Source: Haloarcula vallismortis ATCC 29715
GTDB lineage: Archaea; Halobacteriota; Halobacteria; Halobacteriales; Haloarculaceae
Assembly (NCBI RefSeq): GCF_000337775.1
Contig: NZ_AOLQ01000042.1
Span: forward strand, 1-64,000
Direction: 5' to 3'
DNA length: 64,000 nt
Positions 1-8,458 of the stretch are shown piece after piece; within the stretch, counting starts at the first letter, position 1, and every line of letters starts with the position of its first letter. Position numbers and translations under genes: made by a program. The notes under the pieces are model-generated. The model was not told the origin of the DNA, did no database searches, and worked only from the letters and a program-made list of their open reading frames with translations.

Positions 1-1
1 A

Positions 2-745
2 GGCGGCGGCGGATTCGCCGACTACGCGCTCGTTTCCCTCCATTGTCTCCGGATTTACCTCGACACGTCCTACCGGATGACGATCGACCTCCTGAAGGAG
101 ATGCCACAAATAACCGGGGAGATCGGCCTCAACGCGGCCGATCTCCCCTCCTCATCCACGTTGTGTAAGGCGTTCGACCGGATCAGTATGAGCGTCTGCC
201 GAGTGCTGCTGCGCCAATCGGCGCAGCTGCACGACCCCTCGAAACACGGTGCTATCGACGCTACATTCTACGAACGCTCAGCGGCAAGCCGCCACTACTG
301 CCAGCGAATTAGCTACCGCGTGCAGAAGCTCAAAGTCACGAAGCTCGTAGATACAGACTCTCAAGCCATCCTTGACGTTCATTGTTCAACGAACCGAGAA
401 GGAAGCGACGCAGACCTCGCCGAGCAGATCGCCCGCCGGAACGCGGGCGATCTGCGGTCTCTCGCCGCAGACAAGGGATACGACAAGCAATCGCTCCGCG
501 AATCCCTTCGTAACCTCGGGATTCGCCCGCTCATCAAACATCGTATCTTCGCACCCTACGACCACGCGCACAACGCCAGAATCGACGAACAGCGCTACAA
601 TCAGCGCTCGATGACAGAGACCGTGAACTCGGCTGTGAAGCGCTCGCTCGGCTTCGCCGTGCGAGCGCGTACTTGGTTCCGTGAGTTCCGTGAAATCGCG
701 CTGATGTGTGTCGTCTATAACATCAAGCGAGCCGTGAAACAGTGA
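2..745 (+). CDS. IS5-type (ISH) transposase, 5' end outside window
   Basis: This is a DDE transposase of the IS5-like haloarchaeal type and would catalyse movement of its insertion sequence. The reading frame is open from base 2 through an internal ATG at 77, so the gene enters from outside the window and that ATG is not the true start. Visible features are the acidic residue in 'GAIDATFYERS', a second in 'AADKGYDKQSLR', and a C-terminal 'RSMTETVNSAVKRSLG' block carrying the conserved E, followed by 'WFREFREIALMCVVYNIKR'. These are the usual DDE positions. The stop is TGA at 743-745. No frameshift is visible, but activity cannot be judged because the left end is missing and the DNA after the gene carries an inverted 5' fragment of a similar transposase. 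Confidence 0.85.
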   Translation, partial: GGGGFADYALVSLHCLRIYLDTSYRMTIDLLKEMPQITGEIGLNAADLPSSSTLCKAFDRISMSVCRVLLRQSAQLHDPSKHGAIDATFYERSAASRHYCQRISYRVQKLKVTKLVDTDSQAILDVHCSTNREGSDADLAEQIARRNAGDLRSLAADKGYDKQSLRESLRNLGIRPLIKHRIFAPYDHAHNARIDEQRYNQRSMTETVNSAVKRSLGFAVRARTWFREFREIALMCVVYNIKRAVKQ

Positions 746-800
746 ATTCCACTGCTGTATGGCGATTCAACACAGCCGTTGAGAACGATGTGCTTCCAGC

Positions 801-899
801 GGCGAACCCGCCGCTGGCGGGCTCGCCCGCTCGCGTCCCCAACGCTTGTTTGGCTAACTGCTTACACTCCTGAACGAAGTTGAGGAGCGAGATCTCCAT
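801..899 (-). pseudogene. Inverted N-terminal fragment of an IS5-type transposase
   Basis: On the minus strand an ATG at 899 opens a frame reading 'MEISLLNFVQECKQLAKQAL', then 'GTRAGEPASGGFA'. From memory this is the typical N-terminus of haloarchaeal IS5-type transposases. The resemblance stops at 'GGFA' near base 801, the same motif ('GGGFADYALV') at which the plus-strand transposase enters the window. The fragment therefore looks like the missing 5' end of such an element lying in the opposite orientation, 3' of the remaining gene. It is not functional as it stands. Confidence 0.65.
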
Positions 900-1059
900 G
901 CCAGGATTTCCTCCTCGACTTCATCTTCTCTAAACCACCGATTCAGACTCTCGCAGAGGCTTTTCAAAAAAGCAGATGGCTCCAAAGACACCGAATACCT
1001 AGACCATAGTTGTTAGAATATATAAATTCCGTTACCACTACTTCATTTTATTATTAGTA

Positions 1060-1244
1060 GTGGATATTATTGATTTCTCGGCTCACAACGAAGCATTCAT
1101 CAAAGACCCCCGTCAGCGAAGGTTATTTGCCGTCAGCAACTCGGTGGGATAGACGAACCCATGATTAAATACGGCGACGAAGACAATTTTAGCCGTGCCT
1201 TTGAACACGCTTATTATCGGAAGTCCCATTTAAGCCCGTACTGA
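1060..1244 (+). pseudogene. Decayed gene tail with one frameshift, family unknown
   Basis: Two plus-strand frames read like protein in succession. The first gives 'DIIDFSAHNEAFIKDPRQRR', then 'LFAVSNSVG', and stops at the TAG at 1150-1152. A one-base shift then gives 'IDEPMIKYGDEDNFSRAFEH', then 'AYYRKSHLSPY', ending in TGA at 1242-1244, just before the next gene. The composition is that of a real C-terminus, so I read it as a remnant of a gene cut by the nearby insertion sequence. I do not recognise the family. It could instead be leader DNA of the downstream gene. Confidence 0.4.
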
Positions 1245-1247
1245 ATT

Positions 1248-2651
1248 ATGTCTGAGATTATCTCAGTGAAGCCCGCCCAGGTAACGATGATTTTTGTGGA
1301 ATTGTTCGTTGCTGTGGTTGGTTTTCTTGTTCTCTCATCGTCGTACCCTCTTCACTGGCCATTCATATTCTTACTGTTGACACTGGGTGTGTTTCCATAC
1401 GCTTACGAGGGTGCTGTCGGGCGAATCGATCCATTTTCACCGGTTATGTGGTTTGCTCCGGTGTTCGCAATTGTCTACGGCATCGGCGCAGCTCGCCGAC
1501 TTCTGAATAGAGATTTCGTGTTTCAGGCGGATTACATCGTTACTAATCCGGAAACGGCGATTCTGAAAGTATTGATACTGGCGACAGTCGGAATTTCTAT
1601 GCTGTTGCTTGGCTATTACCGCCCGTGGGGACGAATACTCGCAACACGGGTCCCACAATTTGGCAGGGGGTGGTCGTCGCGCCGAGCTTGGCTGGCAATT
1701 ATCGTAACCACAGCACTCGGACTCTATGGCTTCTGGCTACTCTTACCGACATTAGGGGCTGGACCCAGGAGCCATCTGGCAAAAGGGAATTCTCGTCTCG
1801 CGTTCGTACTGGTGAATCTACTCAATGTCGCTTCAATCCTACTTCTCGCAGATGCGATGATTTCGGCAATTTCGTTTAACGACCTGACAGTCGAGATCCG
1901 CCAGCCATGGAAACTCATCGTTACAGTCCCTTTCATATTGTTTAACGTACGTCTGCTCTGGCTGCTCGGCGGGCGGGGGCGTGCGTTCAGTATATTTGTC
2001 GTCTGTGCATTCCTGATTCATTATCTGGTCTATCAGTTTTCATTGTTTCAGGGGATAATCATCTTCTTCGGTGTGAAAATTATCCCGGCCTGGGCCGCCG
2101 ACATTATGTCTGCTGCCGTGACACTAGACGTTGCAGACCTCGCGTACCACCTCCAGAACCCCCTCCTTTTCAGGGAGTCACCGACACGTCCGTTCAACAA
2201 CGTTGTCGTACTCATATCAGGTGTCCCGGAGACACAGGATTTCGTGTATGGCGAGACGTTCCTCAGCGCTTTTTTCGAAGTGATCCCGCTACAGCCGTTC
2301 CGGGAGACGAACGCAGTGTACAACGCAGCGTTCTATCCGAGCATCGCGGGTGATTACGGCGTACCCATAACCATGTTGGGAGAGCTCTATCTCAATTTCT
2401 GGCTACCAGGGGTCGTTATCGGGCTGTTGCTGGTGGGCGTCATTATTAGAGGGAGTTACGAGTGGCTGATCGTCCAGAAACAGAGCTACGCGTCAATCAT
2501 CATCTTCGCAGCGCTCACGAACGATTTCCTGCTAATGGGGAACTTCTCTAATTCGCTTCCAGGGACGGGAATGTTGCTTGTCCCGTTATTTTGTTGTTTA
2601 TATTATGTGTCAGGCGGATCTGGTTCTACGCGGTCCAAGCAGAAGACATAA
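1248..2651 (+). CDS. Wzy-like oligosaccharide repeat-unit polymerase, multi-pass membrane protein
   Basis: This 467-residue protein is almost wholly hydrophobic with about 11 predicted membrane spans. A large extracytoplasmic loop lies roughly at residues 280-385. The loop and following helix ('NAAFYPSIAGDYGVPITMLG', then 'ELYLNFWLPGVVIG') resemble the signature region of O-antigen/oligosaccharide repeat-unit polymerases. Such enzymes join lipid-linked repeat units on the outer face of the membrane. The role is inferred from topology, this motif and the neighbouring flippase and glycosyltransferases. Its DNA is visibly AT-richer than the ribosomal region, as expected for an exchanged surface-glycan locus. 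The start ATG at 1248 gives an N-terminus leading straight into a membrane helix. An O-antigen ligase-like role is the main alternative. Confidence 0.65.
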   Translation: MSEIISVKPAQVTMIFVELFVAVVGFLVLSSSYPLHWPFIFLLLTLGVFPYAYEGAVGRIDPFSPVMWFAPVFAIVYGIGAARRLLNRDFVFQADYIVTNPETAILKVLILATVGISMLLLGYYRPWGRILATRVPQFGRGWSSRRAWLAIIVTTALGLYGFWLLLPTLGAGPRSHLAKGNSRLAFVLVNLLNVASILLLADAMISAISFNDLTVEIRQPWKLIVTVPFILFNVRLLWLLGGRGRAFSIFVVCAFLIHYLVYQFSLFQGIIIFFGVKIIPAWAADIMSAAVTLDVADLAYHLQNPLLFRESPTRPFNNVVVLISGVPETQDFVYGETFLSAFFEVIPLQPFRETNAVYNAAFYPSIAGDYGVPITMLGELYLNFWLPGVVIGLLLVGVIIRGSYEWLIVQKQSYASIIIFAALTNDFLLMGNFSNSLPGTGMLLVPLFCCLYYVSGGSGSTRSKQKT

Positions 2652-2808
2652 CATTACAGTTCACGAGAGTAGACGGCCACTGGGATCCGATTTAGGTTTC
2701 TATTCCGAGAAAAGTGAGTGAACCAAAACCACCATCATCAAAGAACTCATAGCGGCACTTCCAGCAGGTTTATTCACCTAATGGAAGAATTCATATCGAT
2801 ATATCGCT

Positions 2809-3513
2809 ATGAACAACAAGATTAAAACGACGCTCTCGTGGTTAGTCTCGCTCACTGGGTATCCCAAGTCGGTTGTAAATATTATAAATAAGGCGCCAGT
2901 ATCCACCTCGGTTCATACAGGTACAGACGTTCAGATTGCACGCCGTTGCGAGCTTAGCGGGGACATACGACTACATGACGCGGTAAAAGTTGGGGAACAC
3001 TCAGTTTTGAACGGAGACATCGAAATTGGGAAACGTACAACTCTTAACGGCAGCAGTGATCTTCATGGAGAGATCACAATAGGAGATTACTGTGCTATCG
3101 CCCCACAAGTGATGTTAAGACAACATGATCACATGAGTAAAAAGCCATCGTTACAGGATCGATTTTATCGTGATATGTTCGACACTCGGCTGGAACGTGT
3201 TTCGAAAGGACCTATCACGGTTGGTAACGATGTCTGGATTGGCGCACGGGCGACAGTGCTGTCGGGCGTCACAATAGGTAATGGAGCTATCGTCGGCGCC
3301 GGAGCCATCGTCACGGATGATGTGGATCCGTACTCAGTAGTGGCTGGAGTTCCTGCAGCTCATAAAAAATGGCGGTTCCGAGAGGAAATTAGGGAAGAAC
3401 TTCTCGAAATTAAGTGGTGGGACTGGTCAGAAGAGAAAATCCAAGACAACGAGGCTTTCTTTGATACCGATCTGTCGAAAGTAAATAGCGTTCACGCACT
3501 CATCAACACTTAG
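2809..3513 (+). CDS. Hexapeptide-repeat (left-handed beta-helix) acyltransferase
   Basis: This 234-residue protein belongs to the LbetaH acyltransferase superfamily (maltose/serine acetyltransferase type). It probably acetylates a sugar of the surface glycan using acetyl-CoA. Isoleucine-led hexapeptides run from about residue 35 to 100 and again from about 135 to 175 ('[20 protein letters not shown]'). Between them a loop carries 'RQHDHMS' with candidate catalytic histidines H106 and H108. The C-terminal '[18 protein letters not shown]' is the typical family ending. The N-terminal 35 residues lack hexapeptides. It ends one base from the convergent sulfatase-like gene. The acceptor substrate cannot be read from the sequence. 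Confidence 0.8.
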   Translation: MNNKIKTTLSWLVSLTGYPKSVVNIINKAPVSTSVHTGTDVQIARRCELSGDIRLHDAVKVGEHSVLNGDIEIGKRTTLNGSSDLHGEITIGDYCAIAPQVMLRQHDHMSKKPSLQDRFYRDMFDTRLERVSKGPITVGNDVWIGARATVLSGVTIGNGAIVGAGAIVTDDVDPYSVVAGVPAAHKKWRFREEIREELLEIKWWDWSEEKIQDNEAFFDTDLSKVNSVHALINT

Positions 3514-3514
3514 C

Positions 3515-4696
3515 TCACTCCAGATAGCCGAGCTGTTTTAACCGTTCCCGGTCGACATCAGGTTCAGTTACACTTTCCTCACGTTCAAATTCTGGTATTG
3601 CTTCCATTGCGTCACTGAATTCGAAATCTGGATCCCCATATCTGATCTTTGATGGGAGATGAGCTTTGAACATCTCCCAGTAATTGCTCACTGAAAGAGT
3701 CCGTGCTACTGAGGCGTGTGGCCCCTTTATTAGATGGACCCCAGAAGCATAAACAAACCGATCAACCCAGGAGCCGCGGTGGGAAACGTAGCCGCCGTTT
3801 TTGTCCCATACGCCCCCAGCGACGTACGATTTTAACCGCTCGTATTTCGTTTGTTTCCAAACTTCGGAACGGAGTAACTGGCTAGAGTCAGGGGGTTGAC
3901 GCCAGATGTCCGAACCATCTACTTGTTTTGGCGGCTCCCGGCCGAGTGCATTGAGGACAGTGGGAACGATATCCGTCCCGGATAGAAGCGCATCCATCTC
4001 CTGGTCCTTCGGAAGGCCCGCACCAACGAATACGATCGGAATTTCTGTTAGCTCTGGAACCATCGGAATGGCATGGGTGAAAAGTCCTCCATGTTCACCT
4101 AATACTTCCCCGTGGTCACTAATGAATACTAATAGCGTGTTTTCTAATATACTGGCGTCTTCTAACGTGTCTATCAATTCAATAAATCGGTCTGCCGACT
4201 CATTAACACTCTCGTGATATAGCTCCCGAAGAGTTTCGGTATCTGTATATTCATCAAAAAAGGAATGCATATCAGGATACGATTCAAATGAACGGCCATA
4301 CGGGAAATGCCCCCCTCGGTCATGATACACGTAAATAAATGGAGAGGCAAGGTCATTCAGGGATTTTCGTGGTGGAGAGTTGATTATTCTAGGCTGGAGG
4401 TGGAATTCCTCGTCATAATCAAACACAGCATCTTCCGGGCCGGTAAACAGTGTGGGGAGATGTCCGAGCTCGTCTTCGAACGACCAGATATGATGGTGTG
4501 AGGGGTACTGCCCAGTCAGGATCGACGGAACGCTTGATGCGGTAAACGTACTAGGGGCAACCGCCTTTGCGGTAACCCCCTTACTCTTGACTGTGCTGGG
4601 TACTGAGTCATACCGAACAGAATCAGAAATGAAGATAACGACGTTATTGATGTTGTCAACAACAGCATTGTTCCGCAGAGGGTCACTTAGTGTCAT
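3515..4696 (-). CDS. Alkaline phosphatase superfamily protein, sulfatase-like
   Basis: This 393-residue protein has the sulfatase/phosphodiesterase fold signatures: an N-terminal metal site 'IFISDSVRYDSVP' (D25), the nucleophile loop 'STFTASSVPSILTGQYPSHH', and a C-terminal metal motif 'ISDHGEVLGEHG'. At the position where true sulfatases have the Cys converted to formylglycine (C-x-P-S-R), this protein reads S55-V-P-S-I. A serine nucleophile is likely, pointing to phosphoester transfer or hydrolysis as much as to sulfate ester cleavage. It ends in 'LKQLGYLE', common in haloarchaeal relatives. It lies 44 bases downstream of the flippase on the same strand, so co-transcription is plausible, and it probably modifies the locus glycan. 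There is no obvious signal peptide. Confidence 0.75.
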   Translation of the reverse strand: MTLSDPLRNNAVVDNINNVVIFISDSVRYDSVPSTVKSKGVTAKAVAPSTFTASSVPSILTGQYPSHHHIWSFEDELGHLPTLFTGPEDAVFDYDEEFHLQPRIINSPPRKSLNDLASPFIYVYHDRGGHFPYGRSFESYPDMHSFFDEYTDTETLRELYHESVNESADRFIELIDTLEDASILENTLLVFISDHGEVLGEHGGLFTHAIPMVPELTEIPIVFVGAGLPKDQEMDALLSGTDIVPTVLNALGREPPKQVDGSDIWRQPPDSSQLLRSEVWKQTKYERLKSYVAGGVWDKNGGYVSHRGSWVDRFVYASGVHLIKGPHASVARTLSVSNYWEMFKAHLPSKIRYGDPDFEFSDAMEAIPEFEREESVTEPDVDRERLKQLGYLE

Positions 4697-4740
4697 CAGT
4701 GTTTACCGACTCGGACAGCAGGAGTCATTAATCTGCTTAC

Positions 4741-6081
4741 TCAGAGGATCAAGAGGAACCACCCCGAAACAGGGATAGCAGTAAGAGTGATGAGAAGTAG
4801 GTATTTCTTCGAGAAAGGATGTGCACCTGTCCGTGTATACACTTGGTAGGAATAGAGACCGTTCAGAAGTGCGTATGAAGATGTCGTCGCAATGGCAGCA
4901 CCAATATAGTCAAACTGCGGTACTAAAATGATGTTTAGAATGAAATTTACAAGGGCTGCCACAGCACCATCTACCATTACTAAACGAGAGGCATCAATTG
5001 CTTTGACTATATCAGATGTTGGGCCAGTAATGGAATGGAAAAAGAACCCGAATGCGAGAATTGAGAGCGCGAGGCTTCCAACGGTGAACTCCGAACCAAA
5101 GAATAATGTGATAATCTCATTAGGGAAGAACAAAATCATGAGAAACGGTACTAGCGTTCCGGCAAGAACCCACTCTGTGACTGATTGATAATTTGATTTT
5201 ATTTTTCCATATTCATTATTGGCATGCATCTCAGAGAACGTGGGCAACGCTATGTATCCGACACTAATCATTATAATTGACAGGTGATGTGCAAGTGGAT
5301 ATACGACGTTATAAATTCCCACTGAAGCGGTTTCAGAAAAGTAAGCGATAATGAATGTGTCTGTCCCCGAATATATAACACTCATGCCTGCTGAAATCCA
5401 TAGAGGAAAGCTGTAACTGAGAAGATCTCTTCGTACTTTGATTGTACCAGAGGCCGAAATCAGTGGAGTCTGGCGGATTAGATAGTACAGTCCAAACGTA
5501 GCGGAGAGTACGAGTGAGGCCGTGTATGCACTGGCAATCGCGACTGTTCCTAGTCCAATTAAACCAAAAAGAGCGACAAGGATCACACGGGAACCTTGTA
5601 AGCAAATATCATCAATGAGAACTTTCGGGAGGGTCTGTTTGTTGCCTCGAATGGCGCTGACCGCCAATTGACCGATATTTGCAACTGGAATACCAAGAGC
5701 ACAAACACGAATTACAGGTACTAATGAGGGATCGTCGAAGATATTTGAGGAAAGAAAAGGAGCAGCAACTATCAGTGCTGTAGCAATACCGACGGAAACG
5801 GGAAGGATGATGAGACTGGCGGAGACGAGTATGTCCCGTTTTGTTTCTGGAGAATCGTATCGCGGTAGATAGCCGCTTACACCCTGACCGAGACCAACCA
5901 TGGTTAATGTTGACACAGCAGCTAGAATAGTCGTTCCGATGGACAGCGTTCCGTAGCCTATTTGTCCAAGATATCGGGCCGCAAGCACCGAAACTAGAAA
6001 GGATAGGGTCAATCGAACTGCCATTCCGACAAAATTTATCCCACCGCTTCTCAAGATATCCTTTACTCTTGAGTGGGCCAT
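4741..6081 (-). CDS. Oligosaccharide flippase, Wzx/MATE-like
   Basis: This 446-residue protein with about 12-14 predicted membrane helices belongs to the polysaccharide-exporter branch of the MOP flippase superfamily. It is expected to turn lipid-linked oligosaccharides from the cytoplasmic to the outer face of the membrane. The N-terminus 'GGINFVGMAVRLTLSFLVSV' followed by 'LAARYLGQIGYGTLSIGTTI' is typical of the family, and 'VTEWVLAGTLVPFLMILFFP' lies in the second half. It sits head-to-head with the glycosyltransferase operon starting at 6195 and ahead of the sulfatase-like gene. The gene is among the most AT-rich stretches of the window, suggesting transfer. A haloarchaeal AglR-type role in N-glycosylation is the closest known parallel. 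Confidence 0.85.
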   Translation of the reverse strand: MAHSRVKDILRSGGINFVGMAVRLTLSFLVSVLAARYLGQIGYGTLSIGTTILAAVSTLTMVGLGQGVSGYLPRYDSPETKRDILVSASLIILPVSVGIATALIVAAPFLSSNIFDDPSLVPVIRVCALGIPVANIGQLAVSAIRGNKQTLPKVLIDDICLQGSRVILVALFGLIGLGTVAIASAYTASLVLSATFGLYYLIRQTPLISASGTIKVRRDLLSYSFPLWISAGMSVIYSGTDTFIIAYFSETASVGIYNVVYPLAHHLSIIMISVGYIALPTFSEMHANNEYGKIKSNYQSVTEWVLAGTLVPFLMILFFPNEIITLFFGSEFTVGSLALSILAFGFFFHSITGPTSDIVKAIDASRLVMVDGAVAALVNFILNIILVPQFDYIGAAIATTSSYALLNGLYSYQVYTRTGAHPFSKKYLLLITLTAIPVSGWFLLIL

Positions 6082-6162
6082 ACGTGTGGTACTTAGAACA
6101 CCGGGCTAAGTCTCTTTTGAACTGATTAGCCGAGTTCTAAAAGAGGATGAGCACAAATAAGG

Positions 6163-6169
6163 TTTAAAT
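6163..6169 (+). promoter_or_regulatory. TATA-like box for the glycosyltransferase operon
   Basis: TTTAAAT is centred about 29 bases before the ATG at 6195. That is the spacing expected if transcription starts at or a few bases before the start codon. It lies in the 113-base divergent gap shared with the flippase gene. Confidence 0.55.
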
Positions 6170-6194
6170 GCCCGTCGGATAAATCACAGAACAG

Positions 6195-7295
6195 ATGGTT
6201 GACCGGGTCATTGCTATATGTCCCTCGACTAGCCAGGGGCTGCAAGACTACTCTCAGAATCTCTATGCAGAACTCTCCCAACGGGTCGTCGCATTCCGAA
6301 TGCTATGCAATCAAGATTACACCTATATAGACAAGAACCCACAAGCTACCCCGATTTATGGCAAGAATGCAATCACCGATGTCTGGCTGACAGTTGCCCA
6401 ACTGCGCCAATTCAAACCAGACATCATCCACTCACAAAGCACGAATCTGGGCCTGCTCTGTACGCTGCTGCTCTGTAAATTAGTATTTGACTTCGAACTG
6501 GTTCTCACTCCACACAGTTCGAAATCCCACTTCGGGCGACCGCTGTACGAACGGTTTCAGGTACAGATTTACAATCGTTGTGACGGCGTCATCTGGCACA
6601 CGGAACAGGATAAAGAGCGGATGGAAGCCGCCGGAGTTACGACGCCACAGGCGGTCATCGACCACGGGAGCTACGACTTCTACACGGACTATCGGCCTGA
6701 ACTGACACAGTCAACAGCTAGGCGAGAACTTGGACTCAACGAAGACGACTACGTGTTTCTCTTTTTTGGCTATCTGCGTCGTGACAAACGGCTTGACCTG
6801 CTTCTGAATGCGTTCGCACATCTGGACGACTCACAGTTAGCTAATGCGACCCTGTTGATTGCCGGGAAGTCCATCGACGACGACCTCACTGCCAGATATA
6901 TAGAGACAGCCGAGGAGTATGGAATCACGGACCACGTCGAGACACATATTGGGTTCGTGGAGAACGACGAAGTTCCAGTGTATTTCAAATCAGCTAACAC
7001 GCTCGTCACCCCATATGACACGATCTCGGAGAGCGGTGTCGTGCATATCGGCTTCGCGTTCGGTCTCCCGGTCATCGCTACCGAGGTTGAAGGGTTCGCA
7101 GAAACGTTTGAGCACGGGACGAATGGGTTGCTCGTGCCGCCGGACGACCGTTCTGAGTTGACTGGTGCGCTAAACTATTCCATGACGCACCACGCAGAGA
7201 TGCAAGAGATGGGAGCACAGAATCGAGAGCGGGCACAGGCGGAGGGCTGGCAGGAAATCGCCCAAGAGACCGTGGAGTTCTACGAGAGCCTATGA
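6195..7295 (+). CDS. Glycosyltransferase family 4
   Basis: This 366-residue GT-B enzyme of the GT4 family transfers a sugar from a nucleotide donor to the growing glycan in the cytoplasm. The N-terminal half shows 'TSQGLQDYSQNLYAEL' in place of the usual glycine-rich loop and a 'DIIHSQS' strand. The C-terminal half has 'LFFGYLRRDKRLDLLLNAFA', the usual donor-binding region, and 'SESGVVHIGFAFGLPVIATE', the EX7E-like region. The start is supported by an upstream TATA box. It overlaps the next gene by 4 bases (ATGA), so the three genes 6195-9921 form one operon. Donor and acceptor are unknown. Confidence 0.85.
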   Translation: MVDRVIAICPSTSQGLQDYSQNLYAELSQRVVAFRMLCNQDYTYIDKNPQATPIYGKNAITDVWLTVAQLRQFKPDIIHSQSTNLGLLCTLLLCKLVFDFELVLTPHSSKSHFGRPLYERFQVQIYNRCDGVIWHTEQDKERMEAAGVTTPQAVIDHGSYDFYTDYRPELTQSTARRELGLNEDDYVFLFFGYLRRDKRLDLLLNAFAHLDDSQLANATLLIAGKSIDDDLTARYIETAEEYGITDHVETHIGFVENDEVPVYFKSANTLVTPYDTISESGVVHIGFAFGLPVIATEVEGFAETFEHGTNGLLVPPDDRSELTGALNYSMTHHAEMQEMGAQNRERAQAEGWQEIAQETVEFYESL

Positions 7296-8458
7296 AACCG
7301 ACGGTTGCTGTACTTGCTGACAAAATCGTTCGGGGGGGTGGCGAGTCTCTTCTCACGGATATCATCGCCGCCATCGGAGACGAGGTAGCATTTAAGATTT
7401 GGTGTCTGGGACATATCGACGATAGTGTGCGTCCGGACTTCGAGAAACACGATATCGAGATATGTCGGGTTCGCGACGCACCGTACAGTTCGACAGAAAA
7501 GTACCAGCTGAAACCGCTCCCGGCCGTTGTCAGGCTACTACTAAAGAGTGATATTGATATTCTCCACGGCTACTCCCTGTATTGCAACGTTATTTCGCGG
7601 ATGGCGTCGACAGTCGTTTCGGGGACGAAAAGCGTCGGTCACCATCACGGCGTTGCCGACCAGTGGTCCATTCCACGGGTCGCGAACGTCCTTACTAACA
7701 GACTGTCTGGTTGTACTATCTGCGTCTCGGAGACAGTGGCCGAGGTGATTTACGGGCCCAGCAGCTCGATCCCTCGTCGAGTAGCAGGTAACAATATCGA
7801 AGTTGTACACAATCCAATCGATTTTGACCTCGTCAGAGACTCCAAACAGCACACACCAGAGGTTCTACAACGGTATAATCTTGTCAGGTACGACGACCTC
7901 ATCGTGAGTGTTGGCCGCCTTACGGAATCGAAGAACCATCAAACACTGATTCGTGCTGCCGCCAATATGGATGCGCAATATCACTTTGTGATCGTCGGTG
8001 GCGGAGACCTCAAGGCCGAACTGACGAAGACCATCGAAAAGTACGGCGTCTCAGATCAGGTCACACTCCTTGGACAGGTAGACCGTACCGAAAGTCTCGC
8101 CATCATCAACGGTGCGGACCTTTTCGTCAGCACCTCTATTAGAGAGGGGTTCGGAATTGCATTGGTCGAAGCGATGGCACTCGGCAAACCGATTATCGCA
8201 TCGAGTATCCCCGCGTATCGAGAGATCGGAAATGAAGATGTCATTAGCTATTTCCAACCACGGGACGCTGGGGCGCTATCGGACGAAATCCAGAGGCTAT
8301 CGGAGTCGCCGGCTTTACTAGCGCAGAAAATCGATGCGGCCCAAACGCAGGCCTCGAAGTACAGTGTTGAGCGGATAGCATCGAGATACCGAGAGATATA
8401 TAGTCAGCTTCATACAGATTCACATATACGTGGTATATCCACTGCTGGTGACCGATGA
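7292..8458 (+). CDS. Glycosyltransferase family 4
   Basis: This 388-residue GT4 enzyme is the second of the locus. 'DKIVRGGGESLLTDI' near the N-terminus is the acceptor-side glycine-rich loop. 'LIVSVGRLTESKNHQTLIRA' opens the donor domain, and 'IREGFGIALVEAMALGKPII' carries the classic EX7E motif with both glutamates. It overlaps both neighbours by 4 bases (7292-7295 and 8455-8458), so translation is probably coupled. The product should be a cytoplasmic or membrane-associated enzyme adding one sugar to a lipid-linked glycan. The precise sugar cannot be read from the sequence. Confidence 0.88.
   Translation: MKPTVAVLADKIVRGGGESLLTDIIAAIGDEVAFKIWCLGHIDDSVRPDFEKHDIEICRVRDAPYSSTEKYQLKPLPAVVRLLLKSDIDILHGYSLYCNVISRMASTVVSGTKSVGHHHGVADQWSIPRVANVLTNRLSGCTICVSETVAEVIYGPSSSIPRRVAGNNIEVVHNPIDFDLVRDSKQHTPEVLQRYNLVRYDDLIVSVGRLTESKNHQTLIRAAANMDAQYHFVIVGGGDLKAELTKTIEKYGVSDQVTLLGQVDRTESLAIINGADLFVSTSIREGFGIALVEAMALGKPIIASSIPAYREIGNEDVISYFQPRDAGALSDEIQRLSESPALLAQKIDAAQTQASKYSVERIASRYREIYSQLHTDSHIRGISTAGDR

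Larger units (their letters stand above)
1..945. mobile_element. Rearranged ISH-type insertion sequence remnant
   Basis: The stretch holds the 3' part of a plus-strand transposase (to 745), about 55 bases of 3' noncoding sequence, and an inverted 5' transposase fragment (801-899). About 30 bases of AT-richer sequence then follow, ending near 'cttctctaaacc' (929-940). That end is a candidate terminal inverted repeat, but its partner lies outside the window. The arrangement fits an inversion or a fusion of two copies at the shared 'GGCGGxTTCGCC' motif. No target-site duplication can be assigned. Confidence 0.5.
746..1247. other. 500-base gap: IS debris and gene remnant
   Basis: No intact gene lies here. 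From left to right it holds the IS 3' noncoding sequence, the inverted transposase fragment, an AT-rich stretch around 1000-1070 with several TATA-like runs, and the decayed gene tail. 'catttaagccc' (1226-1236) is a possible TATA element for the polymerase gene starting at 1248, but at about 18 bases it is closer than usual. Confidence 0.6.
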
